A stretch of DNA of 64,000 nucleotides from Hoplostethus atlanticus (GCA_034670405.1 JAXDDX010000043.1:434001-498000); one strand, 5' to 3'; positions 23,891-61,506 are shown, counted from the stretch's first letter. The notes: a model not told the origin generated them from the letters alone. Translations and numbers: made by a program.

Positions 23891-23945
23891 CACTGCTCTG
23901 ATTGGCCGCCTCACGCCGTGAGTGAGGCGGCCAATCAGAGCAGTG
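23891..23945. repeat. Perfect 24-bp inverted repeat with 7-base loop
   Basis: Left arm 23891-23914 and right arm 23922-23945 are exact reverse complements around GCCGTGA. Each arm holds a CCAAT-type box (CTGATTGGCCGCC). It would form a very stable hairpin. Confidence 0.95.
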
Positions 23946-24109
23946 TCGGCTGGAACGATTGAGTATCCCGCAATACAAGATAAGGGAAGTTCTACTCCAT
24001 ACGGCTCCAAAAAGAGCTGGGAGAAAAACATGTGTGTTTATTTAGCCAATGAGACAGATCTTGCATAATTATTGTATGTATCACATGTGATTTTTTATTT
24101 TAAATTAGG

Positions 24110-24255
24110 CAATCTTGTCTTGATTTACTGATCATCCCATGACCTCATGTTTGTCCCTTTTTTGTTGTTGTTTTGTTTTGTTTCTTGTTTGCTTATTGCT
24201 TGCTGTCCCTAAAATGTGAAAAATGTTCATAAATAAAGAGTTAAAAAAAAAAAAA
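24110..24255 (+). mobile_element. LINE-like 3' tail with poly(A)
   Basis: Ends CATAAATAAAGAGTT followed by an A-run, preceded by T/G-rich sequence. It resembles the 3' end of a retrotransposed L1-type transcript. Confidence 0.45.
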
Positions 24256-24816
24256 GATAAGGGAGGAAGTTGAGGTTTTGTGGTATGAATGGAAGGCTGA
24301 ACAGTGTCACAGGACAGTTTTCACTAGATTTGACTGCCAAACGGGCATTTTATAGCCTTACTATGTTGTCAAGCGAGAGTGAGACAGCGAGGCGGAGTCA
24401 AACTGTGTGAAACTGCGAGAAAACTGCGACAGAGAGAGGGGTTAATTATGCTACTTGCTTCAGAGATGTGGCTTTGAATGTGTGTAGAATCTGCCTTTTT
24501 ACACTTTAATCTAACAAATATCAGGAAACAAGAACTTGATGGATCCAGACCACCTGCAATGCTGATTTGAAGGCAGTAATGCGTGCTGTGGCATATGTCT
24601 TGCATAATTGTGTAATAGCAGTCTGAGTAAAAAACACTTTTGCTTACCAATATGCACAATGTAGCTACTACAGAAAATTCATTTCAAAATCTTATTTTCA
24701 GAAGCTCAACATAGTCTATAAAATGTGCAATATCAACAGTGGTTTCTGGTTTGTGCTTCCGCAGTTCTGAGTAGGATATTTTGGCACTCTTTCCACCACT
24801 GACTATTACTATTTGT

Positions 24817-24818
<2 letters not shown>

Positions 24819-24854
<36 letters not shown>
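24819..24854. repeat. (GT)n microsatellite next to the phb2 stop codon
   Basis: 18 GT units on the plus strand, (AC)18 in transcript sense, starting four bases past the TAG. Confidence 0.97.
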
Positions 24855-24857
<3 letters not shown>

Positions 24858-24858
24858 C

Positions 24859-34934
<10,076 letters not shown>

Positions 34935-34998
34935 GCTTCAGTCCCAGTAACGTTAAAGCTCCAAGGTCGACAGCCTGTACGAGGCACGGGGCGCAAAG

Positions 34999-35017
34999 AC
35001 TGCTGGGACATGTAGTT
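34999..35017 (-). promoter_or_regulatory. ZNF143/STAF-like site in the phb2 promoter
   Basis: On the minus strand this reads AACTACATGTCCCAGCAGT, a close match to the SBS motif bound by ZNF143 (ACTACAnnTCCCAGCA). It lies 65 bases upstream of the phb2 start codon, in gene sense, as expected for a housekeeping promoter. Confidence 0.7.
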
Positions 35018-35020
35018 CAA

Positions 35021-35035
35021 CCGCTGACTCAGCGG
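35021..35035. promoter_or_regulatory. MARE/NRF2-type palindrome in the phb2 promoter
   Basis: CCGCTGACTCAGCGG contains the 11-base core GCTGACTCAGC of a T-MARE (small Maf, NRF2 or AP-1 family site) and is palindromic around the central C. It sits four bases upstream of the ZNF143-like site. Binding is inferred from the motif only. Confidence 0.5.
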
Positions 35036-35039
35036 ACTG

Positions 35040-36901
35040 CTCCCTGTCCTCCGACATGCAGAGAAATACCTGAAGAGAAATAACACACAATACTTTGCGA
35101 AGTACAAGTGCTGTTACTTTGCTGGATTTTTAGTCAAGTATAAGTAATATTACTGTTGTGAAAATCTACTTAAAAGTAAAACGTAGCTCATTTCATTTCA
35201 GAATAAAGTGAGTTGCTAAACACACTGTTCAATGTTCAGACCAGGTTCTTTTGATTGAAAAAGTAAAAAAACAAAATAAAATGCATTAACAAAGTAAAGT
35301 GTGAGTTTGAGTAACATACTCAAACACTGTGAATCTAGGTGAGTCAAGTCACATTCACTGACTCACTTTCCTTTGCCTTGTTGTTTCTATGGAAAAGACG
35401 TGAGTGCAGCAGAAACTGTATTTGAATTACATTAAAAAAAAAAAAAAAAATAGATTTGTTGAATAAATTAATTCAAAAGTGGAATTTGCGAGGCAGTTTT
35501 AAATGTAATGCAAAGGCTTGCCATTGAATGATAATTGAATAATAGCTATAATCTCAAATTCGGTTTTCCCAATTCAATTTTCCTTAGTCTTAATTTTGTT
35601 CCCTGAACGTTGACTGGAAGGCAGCCACCTCCAGGGTCTTATTCTCCCCAAGGAAACAAGGAAATATTTAACTGACAAATTTCATCATGCAGTTGATGAC
35701 ATTTTTCCCATTTTTCCCCCACAGAAAGAGTGAAACAAAGAACAGTATGTACTCAGGCTGGTTTGATCTAGTATTATAGAGGTTATATCTAGACCAGGCT
35801 ACGGCCTCAATTCACAGGCAGGTTTTGATTGTCAGATCTGTTGAGACTTCTCATCTGGTTGCTATCTAATAATGTTAGCATGATAATGTCAATGCCATTA
35901 ACTCTGATGGGTGGGACAATCACTGACAGTGTGTTGATTTTTACACTCGGGGGTTAAATTAACACTGACAAATTTTGCAGCGATGCTTCCATCAGGGTGG
36001 GAGTTTGAACCCAGGTCTTCTGGGGCAACAGGGTAAAAGCTTTGAGCAGTTCTGGGCTCCTTGTAATGATAATGTCCTTTCCTTCCTTTTCGTCCAACTT
36101 CAAACTTGAAATTTTCTCTTCCGGCTTATTGCTTTGCAGGCTAGTGGAGGCTGGAGCCTATCGCAGCATGCATTGGGTAGAAGGCAGGTTATTATCCTGG
36201 GTTTCAATGGAAAGTTTTATTGTCCCATGGTCTAAAAGCTGTTTGAGAGGCCTCTCCACTTGAGGAAAACACTGAATATTTGGAATTTTGCATGTTTGTA
36301 TTTTTTGGTATGAAAACGGTCAAATTTAAAGCTATTGAATATCTGTGCAAAATATTGACAGCTTCAATTGAAAAACAGGGGCATCAGTCTTCAAAAACCC
36401 TATCAGTCAAACCCTCATGCTGGCTATTAATATGTCAGGATGCTCCTGATAACACGCTGACATGCCCAACACTAAAGATAAGCATGGAGCAGGAGTTGCA
36501 AGTCAGACGCTGCGTGGTAACACAACATTGCCAGTAGCTTCATACAAAAATTTGTCAATCCAAGTCAAGATAATTTGTTGAACACCGTAAAGACCAGACA
36601 CACCATGAAGTTATTAAACATTGGACAACTTTAATCCACAACGCCTGTCGTATTAAACACACAAGTCTATTTTACAGATCTCAGTTAGCAGCTAAAAAAC
36701 CCATAAAACAATAACATCACAGCGGTGAGATGGACTGGAAGCCGAAGTTAAAAATCCAGCCAGGACGCATAGAGCAGAGCTGCGTTCAACATGCTGTGTT
36801 GACAGCTGTTTACGACTCCATTTTATGGACAGCCAAAACTGACTTAAGTATAAATTAATTAATGTATAAATAAATAAATAAAAAATACCAACGAATCAGT
36901 G

Positions 36902-36936
<35 letters not shown>

Positions 36937-37180
36937 TAATGCATGAATGCACACAGTAATAAATAAATAAATAGATGAAATCTGGTATAAATGTATATTT
37001 CTGTCCTATTTATTTATTGTCTCATTAATTTATTTCTGTTTATATTTATTTCCCTATTTACTTATTTGTGTATTTATTCCCCTGAGAATTGAATTCCGTA
37101 CTTATAAATGTCTCTTTTTATCTATTTCCTTATAAATGCATTATTACTGTGTGCATTCATGCATTATTTTATTTCTCTCT
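35040..37180. other. phb2-pde6d intergenic region, no gene
   Basis: AT-rich, with an A-run at about 35433-35450 and an (AT)n run at 36902-36924. 35975-36035 on the minus strand has a tRNA-like B box (GGGTTCAAACTCC). 36310-36420 is a copy of the GTCAAATTTAAAG repeat. Confidence 0.5.
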
Positions 37181-37183
37181 CTC

Positions 37184-37332
<149 letters not shown>

Positions 37333-37461
37333 TAGTTTATTTTATTTATTTATACATTATTTATTTATACTTAAGTCAGTTTTGGTCCTCCATACATTTG
37401 TCTGTACCTGATAATGTAATGATTCAGTCGGAATTTCGGTGTTTTAAATAAATGTCGTTTA

Positions 37462-38166
37462 TACGGTGGCCCTGTAAAGCAAAACAAATGAGCAAATCAG
37501 AAAACACCACAAATAAGAAATCTAGAACTGCACCAATATGAATTTTGCAGAAACGATACATGGGCCAATCAGAGTACAAATACTGTGTACTTCTCAATTT
37601 ACTGTCATTCATAGGCTGCAGACTAAGTTATGAAAACAATCCTCAAATGAAAAAGTAATAAGTAAGTAACAGAAAATAGGCTACATAACATATAGGGTGA
37701 CTTAAGGTGTTCTATCAAATTTATTGTATTGAAATGTTTCATATTGCAACCCCCATGAGATACCTTGGCTTGGCACAGCTGGCATTTTGCAGTTTTATTA
37801 TCCTTGTTAATTTCGTAGAAAAGCCGCACTGCTGACATTTTTTCCTCCCAACAAAAGGTTTTATGTTGTGCAACCCGCATGGTATTCAAGCATCAGTATC
37901 CGAACAGATTAATTTGCCGATCCGAAGAACAATCACCTATGATGCGGAATGGCCCCGATCCAATGCTTACAAATGCTACTGGTGCACCAGACAGCCGGTA
38001 CAAGGAATCATTGTTCAATGGGTACCTACCGGTTTCGGTTTGATTCGCGTTAATGTGTTTTGTTTTCTGACTTCTGACTTGTTGTGGTAATGGCTTGCTG
38101 TTGTGTTTCATGATTTGCTGTTGTTTTCTGACTTGTTCATTAGTTTTGCAATTCAGGGCCACTGTA
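37462..38166. mobile_element. TACGGTGGCCCTG-family transposon, copy 3, with BED-finger remnant
   Basis: Starts TACGGTGGCCCTG and ends CAGGGCCACTGTA, flanked by CGTTTA (37456-37461) and CATTTA (38167-38172), a 5/6 match. Subterminal AAATGAGCAAATCAGAAAAC is inverted at the other end. Inside, the minus strand at 37630-37870 encodes CQLCQAKVSHGG and HFNTINLIEHL, the C-x2-C...H-x4-H pattern of a BED zinc finger. The 6-bp duplication recalls IS3EU-type elements, but the superfamily is not settled. Confidence 0.7.
37623..37889 (-). pseudogene. BED-type zinc-finger fragment of a transposase
   Basis: Reads MSAVRLFYEINKDNKTAKCQ then LCQAKVSHGGCNMKHFNTIN and LIEHLK. The order is an aromatic-rich lead, C-x2-C, then H-x4-H, as in BED fingers of hAT-like transposases and ZBED proteins. 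It ends soon after, with no catalytic domain. Confidence 0.55.
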
Positions 38167-38179
38167 CATTTAACTCTTG

Positions 38180-38845
38180 AAGTCAATTATCAGCACAACG
38201 TTGCAAAATATGACACTTAAAAAAAAAAAAAAAACATGCTGGCCATGTATCTCCTCTCCAGGCTGTTTGTTCATCAGTGTGGTACAGTCTAGCTCGGTGG
38301 TTTTCAGAAATGTGCCATCACGACCCGACAGTCTTCATATTTTATTTCAACCAAACTTGTCAGCAGCTGATTGAAAAACACTGCTCTAGACTAACATATG
38401 AAATGTGTGCTTGTTTTAGCAAATGTTGCCCATTTTGTTGAACGTAGCTCAGGAGAGGTATTTGGCTGCATTCCCCTCACACCCCTGAAGTGAGAGTGGA
38501 GAGTTCAAATAAAATGTACAAATCAGGTAATTTACAGAGCGGCTCCCTGGCTGACTTTAGATCAGTGGTGATTTATTTACAGTGGAACAGTCTGTTGGGG
38601 AAAAGGCAGAGAGAGCGGATCTGGGAACAGTGGAAAACAACCGAAAGATGAATTCTTCTCTCCCCTTCTCTTCCTCTCCTCACAAGGTCTAGAAATTATT
38701 CAAGTCAAGACGATAAAACCAGCAAAGTCGGCAAACATGCCGATCCCAGGTCAGCGACAAGCTATTTACTTCTGCAAGTTGTGGATCAACTTGGTAATTT
38801 GTAGACCTTAGCAGGAAGTCGCGTTAGGGTGGGCGGGGTCGGGGG
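38180..38845. other. pde6d 3' flank or 3' UTR, no further gene
   Basis: Contains an A-run at 38219-38234 and a CT-rich stretch at about 38650-38680. The pde6d 3' UTR should lie in its upper part, but the poly(A) site is not certain. Confidence 0.45.
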
Positions 38846-53705
<14,860 letters not shown>

Positions 53706-54046
53706 TTCGGAAACGTGTCTTGGGGTGAAAAAAAGCTGCAAAAATAACGAAGCTGCTGGTGACGTTAGCTTAGCTAGCCAACTATCCAGAGAGCCAATGT
53801 GCTACTGTGCGCCTGAAAATAACATAAAGTCCGCGTACTGTGGAGTTAAGGATACGTTGTTGAGCTGCAGTTTTAATCTGATCCGATAATAAACCCAGCT
53901 AAACTAAATAGACTCAGCTAGCTAAGTGACAGCTAGCCTAGCCCATCAGAGAAACCGGACGGTTCCCAGCAGCCAATTGCAAGCCGAGAAAAGGCCACCG
54001 GAGTAGGACTAAACTGGATAGAGACGCGTCACTAGTGGCAACGGCC

Positions 54047-54047
<1 letters not shown>
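53706..54047. other. pde6d 5' flank
   Basis: Promoter region inferred from position. It has TAGCTAGC-rich sequence and no clear core motif. Confidence 0.4.

Positions 54048-54141
<94 letters not shown>
54048..54141. repeat. (CA)n microsatellite upstream of pde6d
   Basis: About 47 units, some 340 bases upstream of the pde6d start codon. Confidence 0.97.
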
Positions 54142-54143
<2 letters not shown>

Positions 54144-55440
54144 CTGACTTATGAATGACAAGATATTGTTATATTATTAAATTAAATTAATTAAATTATA
54201 TTAAATTGTATTACACAAAGGTACCAATAAAATATTATTTTGGTCAGTGTAATAAATTATTAGGTGTAGGTCACCAAACTACCAAGCTTAGACAAAAATT
54301 GGCTCTGAATGTTCTCTGATATGATTATTTTACATTTCTGGTCATTTATGCTTGATCTTTGCTCTCCTTATAGGCAAAAGATTACCACACTTTACCATAC
54401 CCAACTGATGCCAATGGCAAACACACACACAGTTAAATAAAATGACTAAACTTGACAAAAAGTTCATTTCTGCCCAGAATAGTGCCTTAGAAGCTGAAAT
54501 CCTATTTCTCTACTACACCTAATGTGTTCTTTTGTTAGCATTGTTAAGAAGTTAGAGCATTGTCTATCACTACCATTATGTAGTGCACCAGTGATTTATA
54601 TTGTATATTCACCGTTGATTCTTTTCAAAATATAAACCATTACAGATTAGCCTGCTTAAAATTATAATCAATAATGTAATGTATGACAGTTCAGGGTAAC
54701 TGTGCCTTTAACTGAGTGCCCCCCTGACTCAGCTTGTCTCATTTACACCAAATTATATTATTTGTGTAATTATTATTTTTTTGTTTCTATTATATTTAGC
54801 CATTATTTGTGCAGTGCAAGGGAGATGGGTCATAAATGTTCAAATATTGGAACACTGACAATAACATGAAATATCCCACAGTAGGCGGGTTGTGTATAAC
54901 TGCATTGACATCAGCCGCCTATTCATAAGGTTCCAGATCAGATTGCTAACTTTAACAATTTTTTACACTATATTTACACTCCCTATATCTAACAATCCTT
55001 TCTTCCCGTCTCTTCAGCAGCTGGGCCAGTGTCTCAGGAAAGCAGGGCAGTAATTACAAAGTACCTTGAAAGTTTCAACAGTAATAGTGGAATATACCTT
55101 TACAAATACAAACAGTGTTTTAGTGTAATATACCTTTAAAAGTATGACAGTAGTAATAATGCTAGTAATACATGTGTTTTAGCATAATACACCTTGAGAA
55201 GTATAAGTAGTAGCAATCAGCCTGTTTGTGGAACATGCCTTTAAAAACAAATGTTACAATATTGATAGCTTTAGTGGAATAACCCTTGTGTGACCCTTGT
55301 GTGCCCTGTGTAGTGTCGCCTGTGTCCTGTCCTATTTTGTGCAGTTTTGTCCCATAATTAAATTTGGCAGGAAATATCCATGTGCTCCATCTTGTATCAG
55401 CTGTAAATAAACTATAAACTATATTAATTATATATCCACC
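54142..55440. other. Intergenic, nothing recognised
   Basis: AT-rich sequence between pde6d and the solo LTR. Confidence 0.5.
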
Positions 55441-55444
55441 TAAT

Positions 55445-55660
55445 TGTACAGGGCACACATGACACAGCACAAGACAGAAATGGACAGGACACAAAGGGAC
55501 ACAGGACAGGACACAGTGTCCACCTGATAGTAAGAGACTCATTACACAGGACAAGACACTAAATTACACTAGACAGGACACAGTATCCCCCTAATAGTAC
55601 AAGATCCTCATTAAATGACACAGGACACATCACTAAATAACACAGGACACTAAATTAGGG
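55445..55660. repeat. Degenerate ACAGGACAC-rich tandem repeat
   Basis: Many copies of ACAGGACAC/ACTAAATTACAC arranged in irregular units, ending just before the solo LTR. Confidence 0.6.
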
Positions 55661-55667
55661 ACAGAAC

Positions 55668-56260
55668 TGTCACGGCTCCAGCCCCGACCCCAGGTTTTCC
55701 CTGTGTTTCTACCTCCCTTGTGTCTCCACCTCCCCTGTCTGTCTCTCTGTCTGTCTGTGTGTGTGTGTGTGTGTGTGGCGTGGGTGTGGCTTCCTCTCCC
55801 GGCCCTGCCTCTCCTCCACACCTGCCGCCTATCAAGCCATCAGCCCAGCAGCATTTATACCCAGGCTCTCCAACCACTCATCGCCAGATTGTTCCGCCAA
55901 CTACCGTGGTAGTTGTGCTCTCGGTTGCTCTTGGCCGACAATCAGAGTATATTCCCTTGTGTGCCTCCAGTCTGTTCTCATTGTCTTTTCTTGTCTCCCA
56001 AGATCCCCTGTACGCCTCACTCCTCGTGTCTCCTCGCCGAAACCCACCAGCCTGCCTGCTTCCCTTGCTCCTGCCTCACCTGCTTGCCCCAGCTCCTGCC
56101 TGCTTCCCTCGCTCCTGCCTCACCTGCCTGCCCCAGCTCCATCCAGCCCAGCCTCTGCACCCCCCACCTTCCCATCACCTGCTCCTCCATTAAATCCTCT
56201 TTTTCCTACTCCCTTGTCGTGGTCTGCATTTTGGGTCCAGATACAACCGTAACCCTGACA
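55668..56260. mobile_element. Solo LTR (593 bp) with 5-bp target duplication
   Basis: Starts TGTCACGG and ends CCCTGACA, a perfect 5-base TGTCA/TGACA inversion, flanked by AGAAC on both sides (55663-55667 and 56261-56265). Contains a TATA-like CATTTATACCC near 55853, a short minisatellite of CTGCCTGCTTCCCT units at 56050-56140 and ATTAAA near 56188. The 5-bp duplication fits an LTR retrotransposon of Gypsy/Ty3 or related type. No internal genes remain, so it arose by LTR-LTR recombination. Confidence 0.88.
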
Positions 56261-56265
56261 AGAAC

Positions 56266-58170
56266 ACTAGTTCAAAGCACAACTCAAACTAACTCGATAA
56301 TCAATAATAGCCCACAGCATTATTATGGCTTGATATTGATTTGACTTGAAATAGAGTCCAATGAGCAGTTTCAAATTCACCAAACAAGATATTGTAAATT
56401 CAATAAACCAGCATGCAGCAGCTCAGGGGAACAGAAGCCTTTGGTGAAGGTGAAATCTTTTTGGCTTAATCGAAATTGAGAAGCTTGCCAAGTGTTTGTG
56501 GTTTGAGCACCTTTGTCCTTAGCTTAACTCATCTTGAAGAAACAGTTCCATTGGAGCTACTGAACTTGTAATTGGCTTAGAGACAATCTTCATTCCCAAG
56601 CCGAGGCAGGTACACAATCAAAGAACCCAGTAAGGCCAGGAGAGCAATGCTTTACATATTCTCTGGGTTACACATGCTTACCAAAATGTATCACCCTGGA
56701 ATCCTTTGAGGGATGAACATATTTTAGGGCCACCTTTGTCATTGCGGGATAAGTTGGACCAGCTTTAATAACTAGGGGTCTCAAGGTGCTCCCACTGAGA
56801 CTCAGTGCTGCCACTGTGTGGTCAGAGGACAGCAGTACAAAGAGTTCTAAACACATGGATCATAGACATACAGTACATTGTGTTTTTTATTATTATTCAG
56901 GGCCAAAAAGTGTGTTGTAGGCATACATCTACTATATATGTACTTTACTTTAATTGTAATTTTAATAAGCAAGTTAAAAGTTAAGAGTCCCAAGTCAAGG
57001 CTCTAGATTTCTTATTTGGTTCCAGAAATGCAATAAACAAGGCAGTAAACAGTAAATGTGACAAAATGACTGTAAGAAAAAGATTAGATGGGATTGGTAA
57101 ATGGAAACCAAAAAGATTTTTGGTTCCCATTTACTGATCGTTCCATCCTTTAAGTATGAAATTATGTCAATAGAAATGACACAGCACAACGTTATTTTAA
57201 GTTTTATCAACTTATCAAAAACAAGAACAGAATATGCAGCAGAGCGCAGGACAAAAATGTGGTATTTATTGAAGGAATAAAAACAAAATTATAGTGAGGA
57301 GAGACAGAAACATTTCTTTCATATGACTGCTGATTCCCCTGTTTTTCAATCACATCCTTCCCCTTTCTTTCTATCTAAGACAAAATCCAAGCCTTGATAA
57401 TAATAATGTACGGGGAAAATATTAGAGATAAACAACTTTTTTGAAAATCTATTTCATGTCTCTCTTGAATGAGCAGCTCAGGCCTTACGTCAGTCAGCCG
57501 TGTGTTTCCATGTGTGCATGTGTGCAAACCAACATGATTCATGGAACATCAAATACAATTCACCCTGATTGCTATGAGTCATTAGACATTAGACAAGTTC
57601 TATCAAATATCAACATTCATTTATTTGCTAATATACTTATTATTTATTATTTATTGAAAAGTACAAAATGGCCAATTGGCCTCTATGGAATATAAACACA
57701 ATATAAATGGATAAAGAAATTGTGAATAATTTACTGTACATGACAACAATCATCTAGTAAAGTAATAAGCTGACAGAAGATGGTGTTTTGAAACTGTTGC
57801 TGTATTGGTAAAGGTCAAAGGTTATAGTTTGAGTTCATCCACAGCAATACACTCATTCTGAAATCCACTAAATAAAATGCATCCAAGGATTCAATGTTTT
57901 CTCTGGAATCGTATTCTTGTCAGGGAGGGAAAAGCGTCTGAAACAGCAAAGCAGTAAAATCGTTACTGGGATAATTTGGAATGATCTCTGATCAGAATCA
58001 TATATATGAATCAGATATATATAAAAAAAATAAAAAATAAAAACATTTCTAGCTGTGAACAGGAAGGAACCTATATTCCTTTATTTGATTTAATTTTTAA
58101 TGATTTTTTTTTTTATAAAAGACTAATATCGGTTTCATATATTGGCCTGCTTTTTTCTGAACCCTGAACA
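56266..58170. other. Intergenic and slc5a9 3' flank, nothing recognised
   Basis: AT-rich. The slc5a9 3' UTR lies in its upper part; the poly(A) site is not fixed. Confidence 0.45.
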
Positions 58171-58467
58171 TCAGGAAAAGTATCCCCAAATAAACACATT
58201 AACAGTCAGTAATATTATGGCATTAACGTTACAGACGTTCCTCCAGAGTGGCTTCTCTCGGAGTGAGGTCACATTAGTGTCCTGTACTGTCTGAGATAGA
58301 CCGGAGATAGAACCGGTCAGACCACAGAGCCACAGAGCGGCCCTCCGCCACCAGGAGTCTACGTCAGGGCCGGTGTCAGAGGTCACAGGGTCAGAGGCCA
58401 CCCAGGGATCAGGGAGGTCAATACGAGGCTCCTGGCTGTGTCTGGACCACCAGGTTAGCCTGTACAA
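58171..58467 (-). CDS. slc5a9: slc5a9-like terminal exon
   Basis: Encodes 98 residues: [20 protein letters not shown], a variable cytoplasmic linker, then [20 protein letters not shown] and VFIWGYFS, and a TGA stop. The last stretch is the final membrane helix. Acceptor CTCTAG. Confidence 0.9.
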   Translation of the reverse strand: MYRLTWWSRHSQEPRIDLPDPWVASDPVTSDTGPDVDSWWRRAALWLCGLTGSISGLSQTVQDTNVTSLREKPLWRNVCNVNAIILLTVNVFIWGYFS

Positions 58468-59220
58468 CTAGAGAGGAGAGGATAATAAATACGTCTACTA
58501 ATCAACAATAAGCATATCATCAGACAGTGTGTATCCTGGTTTGGCCACTCTATGCTGCATACAACATGATTGGCTGCAATGGCGTATTTGCAGAATTGTC
58601 CTTATTCATAACAATACAAGATTATCAAACTTGTAATGGGTTGATCACATGGACTGGATGCCTTACAAAGTCTCCTGACTAGATTTCAAATCGTACTTGA
58701 GATCGAGTCTGTGGTGACTCAGCGGTTAATATTAAAGTCTGAGCTATTAAACTTCTAAGGAGGTGCCACAAGTTATTGATTGAAGGGGTTCACATATATT
58801 TGCACACAGGAATATCTGAGTTTTGTTTAATAAACCAGTTTTGTTAAATAAACAATGAAAATATAGCATAGGTATTTGTTTATGCTCTTTATTTGGGATG
58901 TCTTCATTAAGAATTGAGGTTTATGAAATAATGACAACCCCCTGAGGGTTCACAAACCTTCAAGCATGAGCATATGTGTGTATATGTGTGTGTGATCCTT
59001 ACATGTTCTTTAGGTATTGGGGGCGTCGCTAAGCTGACAGCAGCGATGACAAGGCAAGTGAGCGTCAATAGGATGACTGCAAAGTACAGGTAGTGGACAT
59101 TAGCCAGTAGAGCAGGGCGACAGTCGGGCTGACCACAGGAAGGAGCCTTGTAGACGAACTCCAGAACCATCCTGACCACTCCCACCACCAGACCAGCCAT
59201 CAGACCCCAGAATGCACCCT

Positions 59221-59275
<55 letters not shown>

Positions 59276-61457
59276 TAGATATAGCATGCAGAGATGTATT
59301 CAAGGGCATTTTGTGCTGATATTCAATATCTTTAAATTTGACCATTTTCATGACAAAGAATTTGTTTTATACCATCTCATATCTGACAAAAAACACACTA
59401 TCTTCATACAAATCACTGATGGTATGTATCCCACTAGAGTGACACTGTTCCCAGTATACAATTGTTTTTCCTATGCAAACTTCAGGATTATACCATATTG
59501 AAGAATACAGATGTGACAGTTTGTGCATCTTGTGGACTTTAATCCCTTTTTGGAATGAGACATGATTTGTCACTCCTGGAATGCATTGCATATCACAGAT
59601 TGATAATGTTTTCGAGTATCTGAGGGTGCAATTTTCCTTCAATTTTCTGTGTTCATGCTGTGAGAGAGCATGCTTGTATGCCATTTAGTGAATGCTTTTA
59701 TCCACAGAACCTTAAAGCACCTTACAGTACCATAAGTGCTTACATTTTTATCATGGATGGCCCCAGGGGGCATCAAACCCCTAACCATGGTGTTAGTGCC
59801 ATACTCTACCCTGTGAGCTATCCAGAACTGCAGAGATATGTATGCATCCATTCATGTCTGTGTATGTCTGTGTGTGTGTGTGTGTACGTGTGTGAGGGGG
59901 AGAGAGAGAGGGGGAGAGAGAGACCTGCTCATTGGCGCGTGGCCAGAAGACAGCCAATAGGAATACAGCAGTGATGGGCGGTGCCAGAAAGCTGGTTACT
60001 GACTGGATGTAGTCAAACAGTTGTCCACTATTGGCTGTTTGGATGACTGGAATCCACAACAGACTAACACACACCAATACCAGGATGAACACCCTGAAAA
60101 TATACACACATTAGTATGAGTATGAGTATGAATATGAATACTATTTTCGGAGTAGTCTTCATTAAGTTGTAAAAAATTCAGACATTCACCACTTTATGTC
60201 AGTGAGGTGTTCTTTAAAAGTAGCTAGGCTATCTGAATTTCTGGATTTCAGGGGTAGGTATAGTTGTGTATCATCAGCAAAGCAGTGGTGGGAAATATTA
60301 AGTCTATAGATAATATGTTCAAGAGGGAACATGTAAATAGAAAAAGGATGGGACCTAAAATTGAACCTTGAGGAACCCCACAGGTAATGTCTGCTGAGGA
60401 TGATGATGGTACATAAGGATTTTGAATGAGTCCTAATAGTCTTGTTGCTTAGGGCAATAGGTTCCACTAGTCATATGGTTGCCGATAAAGGTTGTTGTGG
60501 GCTCACGATTTTTCAATGCCCAGGGTTATTATAATTTGTTATTTAATTTTTATTTTCAATATTTTTTAGTTTTCAATATTTGTTTCAATTTCAGTTTAGT
60601 TCGTTTTCAGTGTGGGTTTGATAGGTTTAGTTTAGGTGTCGTTTCGGTTCTAGTTTTAGTATTTTTGGTAGGGGTGGTTTAGTGGTATTTTTGAAAGGTA
60701 TCATTATAATACATTATAATATTACAAAACTAAAAACATTTCACATATACTTGTATTTTATTTTAGTTAACAAGTCAACAAGATAGTTTTAGTTCAGTTT
60801 TATTTTACACAAAATCTTGTTTTAACTTTATAAGCATATTATATGTATCATATGCATGTGTGTGTACCTTCCAACCACCATGAGTTCCCTCTCAGTAGCT
60901 TTAGGCCTGGCTCTGTGGTAGAGGTCTAGTGTAAACAGAGTAGAACTACTATTAAAGATGGAGGTCAGCGATGACATCAGAGCAGCTAACATCACTGCTA
61001 GCATCAGACCACGAAGACCTGGACAGAAAGAGAAAAAGGCAGAGAGAGAGAGAGAGAGATGAGAGTCAAATAACACAGTAATGGTGAATAATATTGTGTG
61101 TCTATTTACAGGTATACAGAGGACATAATTGGCCATGATTAGAAATAAATTAATACATTAATAAAGCCAATAAATAAATACATATAAATCTGGAAATGGC
61201 TACATAACTGAATAAATAAATGAGTTAAGACAATGCATTAACAAGAACAAATATTTATATAGTCATTTAGGAGCTGGGGTCTGTGTGTTTGATGGTGTTT
61301 GTTCATTTGTTAATTTGTTTTTGATCATTTGTGCATAATGCTAAGGGAAATTACGATTACGAAGAGCCCTGCATAAGGGAAATCCTTAAAAGCAGCAAAC
61401 TCTGTCTATGTATGACTGAATTGAAGATAACTCCAACGTGTGTGTGTTGTGTGTGTG

Positions 61458-61506
<49 letters not shown>

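Noticed and set aside
24684-24858. Extra phb2 exon downstream (frame with SGGKSAKISYSELRKHKPET)
   Set aside because: A weak donor overlaps the TAG and an acceptor-like CAG exists, but the peptide is unlike any prohibitin C-terminus.
55720-56344. Pro/Ser/Leu-rich open frames in three overlapping phases
   Set aside because: They lie within the C/T-rich solo LTR and follow its composition and minisatellite.
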